Source: Acanthochlamys bracteata
Taxonomy: Eukaryota; Streptophyta; Magnoliopsida; Pandanales; Velloziaceae
Assembly: GCA_019914995.1 (NCBI GenBank)
Contig: CM034130.1
Coordinates: 2,666,001-2,730,000, forward strand
DNA: 64,000 bases
Reading direction: 5' to 3'
The number at the start of each line of letters is the position of its first letter. Positions within the stretch are counted from its first letter, which is position 1. Below, one piece after another: positions 61,101 through 64,000 of this stretch. The translations under genes were made by a program, and so were the position numbers. The notes beneath the pieces were generated by a model, which saw nothing but the letters and a program-made list of their open reading frames with translations, had not been told where the DNA came from and did not search any database.

Positions 61101-62849
61101 AAAAAAAACATATATATATATATATGTCCACATATATACTTGTAATGTAAATCAAGAAAAATTTTGGCAGGCTTTTCTTTTGCATCCAACAATTATTCTG
61201 CAGTTCTCGATACACAATGTTAAACAGGTTGGACATTGGCGGATATTAGATTTATGTATGTAATATCTTCAAACGGCAAAGGTCTATAAACACTAGAAAC
61301 CATGACATTCTTAGAACAACAGCAGCAGCAACACCAAATTAATGCCAACATATATACTATAATTGGTTCATCCAACAAAAAAGGTTACTTACTATAACTA
61401 CAAGGCACTTTAATTACTCATGGATCAATTAGTGAGATGAGTTTAATCTCAGAAGAACTAATCGTTCCGATTCCAAGGGAGAAGGAAAAACCGTAACCCT
61501 AGCTAGGTAGGGTATCTTTCATATGCTACAGTGCCATGCAGTTGCAGTTGGGATGATAAACTAAAATAATCCCATGCCCACGCCAGGAAAGGAATCAAAA
61601 CCAAAGCTGCTGCATGCTGGTGCTGCAAAAGTAATGGCGCCACCTTCACTCTTGAAAAGGAAAGTTGTACTTTCCTTTCCACCATTCCAGCTTCTACCTT
61701 TTTTGACTTTATCCCTTTCCTCTTTCTGCTGGCAAATTCAAACAGCATCAATGCCATTGCATGCACTTGCAATCCTGCAGACTTTACATATAATATGCTG
61801 ATAAATATTGTACATTTAAGTATGGGATGGGTATGGGAAGATCAAGGGATATATCACCACATCTCTATGCTATTCAATATTGTTACTGCTAATTAACCAG
61901 CGCTGTACATGTCTTTGGAAAGTTTTGAAGTTAAGGAAATAGTAAAATACCGACAGAAGTACTTCTACATAAAATTAATGGAGGCATCAGCATTTCAAAA
62001 GAGAGATTTAAAATCATTCCATATATAGGAAGCACCAGTCGACACTTGATTTTATATCACGAGAGAAAACACTCGATGATTTCACACTTAAAATATGCAA
62101 CCATGTATAATTCTGACCATGTTCCACCAATATCTAGACGAACTAGAACTTGTTCCTTTCCAAAGAAAGAAAGAAAATCTACCACTTGCAATTAAAGGAA
62201 AGACAAATCTGATTCCTACTTCAGTTAGAAAATTAATCAATCAAAACTCAAAAGTTTAGCATAATAGATTTTGAAACATGCACATGCTGCTTTAATAATG
62301 TTGTTACTTACCTCATCACCACTACAGAATGTCAGCACGCAACAAGTTGATCGATCAATTACCCAAACTTAGTCTCTGTTTAGAATAGCTGAATTTAAAA
62401 AAAAAAGTTTTAGAAAAAATATTTTAGAAAATATCTTCAATTTGTACCTATAATAATTTATAATTTATAATTTATTCATATTTTTTTAAATTTTTGAAAT
62501 TTTTTTGTATAACACTATGCATAACTATTAAAAAAATAAAAAGATTGGTGTAAAACGGGATGCCAAATGCAACCTTAATTTTAAACAGAGATATCAAGAT
62601 GAGGTCTGATTTGCTTTCTGATTTAAAGGTAAATTCTACATATCTTGAAAGTCTTCTGGAAAGATTGAAGATGCATTGGAAAGAAGCGATAGCATTATTG
62701 CATTGATATATTTTCTAATTTAATGCACGCAAGATAAAGAAAGCTAGCTAAGATTTAACATTCATCAATATTATTTAAAAGTACGAGGCATTTTGCTTCG
62801 GTATGTACATGTCGTTTGATAGATAGATGGAGATGGGAATTTAGTGTGC

Positions 62850-63097
62850 GTTTGGGATTGCTTATTAAATAAAACTTTTGTGAAATGAAAGATATTTTTG
62901 TCTTTTTTTTGAAAAACAAGCTCTATTTTTTTACTTCTAAAAAATAATAAAAATATGTAATAAAAAGATCTCACTCAATAGAATTTTTTTATACTTTCTA
63001 AATTTTTAAATAAATTTTTTATATATTTATAAAATATATATTAAAAAACGTGAAATGGAGAATTGAAAAATAGGATTGGGGATAAGCTGAACCAAAC
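62850..63097. repeat. MITE, family A
   Basis: Begins GTTTGGGATTGCTTAT and ends ATAAGCTGAACCAAAC: inverted ends with shared GTTTGG and GCTTAT. The 248-bp AT-rich interior is in opposite orientation to the copies at 35544 and 37881. Confidence 0.75.
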
Positions 63098-63219
63098 AGC
63101 ACCTTAATTGCAGCTTGCTAGCTTAGGGTTTCATTCAATTTTTTTATTTAAAAATATTGCAGGAACATTTACTCCTGGCTTCCGGCAAATATTATTGCAA
63201 CAGCAAATATAGCGTCGCA

Positions 63220-63415
63220 TAAAATAATTATATAAAATATTTTAAATAAAAAATAGTTTTATTTTATTTTTAAAATATTTTTATATTTTATTAAAATAAT
63301 AATAATAAATTTTAGAATGAAAAATAATAATAAATAGAAAATTTATTAAAAAATATAAATTAAAAAATTTGAAAAGTGTTTTGTCATAGAGCATTCTCAA
63401 AACGCGGTACACTTT
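63220..63415. repeat. AT-rich MITE-like copy, family A (degraded)
   Basis: AT-rich block with TATTTTAAATAAAAAATAG and AATAATAATAAATTTTAGAA segments, ending GAGCATTCTCAAAACGC, which resembles a family A right end. It lies about 50 bp upstream of the MIR156 TATA box. Confidence 0.4.
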
Positions 63416-63464
63416 CTATTTTCGGAAAAAGAACAAAAAATTCATCCATTCATTCATCTTCTTC

Positions 63465-63471
63465 TATATAA
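63465..63471 (+). promoter_or_regulatory. TATA box of the MIR156 B/C transcription unit
   Basis: TATATAA within CTTCTATATAAGCCCC, followed by a pyrimidine-rich stretch and TTCATCAAT about 30 nt downstream, a good initiator context near 63497-63501. The two hairpins begin about 140 and 330 nt further on, the usual spacing for plant MIR genes. Confidence 0.7.
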
Positions 63472-63635
63472 GCCCCTCTCCTCTTCTTCCTTTGTTCATC
63501 AATACAAATAAGAAAGAGCTAGCAATACAGAAGCTCTCTCAATGTATATCCACTGGCTTGATTTGTTCTTCTTTAACTAGTTAGTTTGTTGTTAAATTAG
63601 TTAGTAGACCAGAGGAGAAGGGTGATGGAGATGAG

Positions 63636-63731
63636 AAAGTTGACAGGAGAGTGAGCACAGATAGTTCTTTTCTAGCATCAAATGGTTAAGATGTTGGAAG
63701 CCATTTGTGCTCACTCTCTCTCTGTCACCCA
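63636..63731 (+). ncRNA. MIR156: MIR156-type hairpin (copy B) with a 2-nt deletion in the miRNA strand
   Basis: The 5' arm reads TGACAGGAGAGTGAGCAC (63641-63658), two bases shorter than miR156 between TGACAG and GAGAGTG. The 3' arm, GTGCTCACTCTCTCTCTGTC (63707-63726), keeps full length. Loop and flanks match copy A closely (CAGATAGTT.TTTTCT.GCATC and GGAAGCCATTTGTGC). The hairpin still forms, with a bulge opposite the deletion. It may be a decaying copy or may yield a shorter or shifted small RNA. Confidence 0.85.
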
Positions 63732-63826
63732 CCATTCATTGCTTCTCCATGGACTGCCCGTATTTATGTGTTTACGCGTTTCATATTTTATGCATATTGG
63801 TTTATATGTATGTGATCTGAGAGCAG

Positions 63827-63920
63827 ATGGGTGACAGAAGAGAGTGAGCACAGATAGGTTTTTCTTGCATCAACATGATGCTAGAAGCAATTTGTGCTCA
63901 CTTCTCTTTCTGTCACCTGT
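63827..63920 (+). ncRNA. MIR156: MIR156 precursor hairpin (copy C)
   Basis: The 5' arm carries TGACAGAAGAGAGTGAGCAC (63832-63851), identical to canonical miR156. The 3' arm, GTGCTCACTTCTCTTTCTGT (63894-63913), pairs with it with few mismatches. The inner loop pairs through TTGCATCA and TGATGCTAG. The stem extends through GGGTGACAG/CTGTCACC. It lies 95 nt after copy B in the same orientation, so the two probably share one primary transcript started at the TATA box at 63465. Confidence 0.95.
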
Positions 63921-64000
63921 TTCATGTCTCCTCCATAGATCATATATCGTATCAAATATGTTAAATTAAGCCCTAACATTAGATAATTGATTTTTGCATG

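Larger units (their letters stand above)
59374..63464. other. Interval between divergent MIR156 loci
   Basis: Should hold the promoters of both MIR156 transcription units. No protein gene recognised; the frames near 60274-60480 and 61503-61801 are not like known proteins. At 61658-61683 a short inverted repeat (GGAAAGTTGTACTTTCC) occurs. AT-rich elements are listed separately. Confidence 0.5.

Noticed and set aside
61503-61801. Overlapping frames of 75 and 89 codons on opposite strands
   Set aside because: No similarity to known proteins; the region is short, isolated and lies between MIR156 units.
1-64000. CRISPR arrays, bacterial operons, phage or viral genes
   Set aside because: The window is plant nuclear DNA; no regularly spaced repeats, prokaryotic gene packing or viral proteins were seen.

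Overview
The window is nuclear DNA from a flowering plant, a eudicot and probably a woody rosid. The evidence is small exons with GT-AG introns, very AT-rich intergenic DNA packed with short inverted-repeat transposon relics, an auxin response factor, a chloroplast photosystem I assembly factor, RNA polymerase subunit 6, and miR156 hairpins. I cannot fix the species.

Layout, left to right. (1) 1-3.6 kb: the 3' part of PYG7 (+), with a TRIM-type short LTR element in an intron. (2) 8.7-13.9 kb: a complete 14-exon ARF5/MONOPTEROS gene (+), preceded by three upstream ORFs. (3) 15.4-16.6 kb: a single-exon membrane-anchored methyltransferase-like gene (-). (4) 19.0-21.3 kb: MSRA5-like methionine sulfoxide reductase (+), with Ser at the usual catalytic Cys. 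(5) 22.1-22.7 kb: a decayed NLR resistance-gene fragment (-). (6) 24.1-26.5 kb: a 52-residue ATP synthase subunit e-like gene (-), divergent from a TLDc-domain gene (+, 27.0-29.8 kb). (7) 30.9-32.8 kb: RNA polymerase subunit 6, NRPB6 (-). (8) 33.4-35.2 kb: a broken CULLIN4 fragment that may sit inside a non-autonomous DNA transposon. (9) 40.1-44.7 kb: CCCH zinc-finger gene C3H6-like (+), convergent with IQD32 (-, 45.9-51.7 kb). (10) 51.7-63.4 kb: gene-poor DNA, bounded on the right by three MIR156 hairpins, one on the minus strand at 59.3 kb and two in tandem on the plus strand at 63.7 and 63.9 kb.

ARF5, C3H6 and IQD32 are consecutive genes in Arabidopsis (At1g19850, At1g19860, At1g19870). 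The window therefore keeps an ancient microsyntenic block, opened here by several genes and many small transposons. Two developmental regulators lie near its ends: ARF5 (embryo, vascular and flower patterning by auxin) and MIR156 (juvenile phase, by silencing SPL genes). Nothing in the sequence shows that they are co-regulated.

The most notable items are the divergent MIR156 cluster, in which one copy has a 2-nt deletion in the miRNA strand; an ARF5 intron that would give a PB1-less protein if retained; the Cys-to-Ser change in MSRA5; the CUL4 pseudogene inside a possible transposon; a 390-bp foldback; and two families of AT-rich MITEs with definable ends. Exon boundaries were set by hand from GT/AG sites, reading-frame phase and remembered family conservation; no alignment was run.
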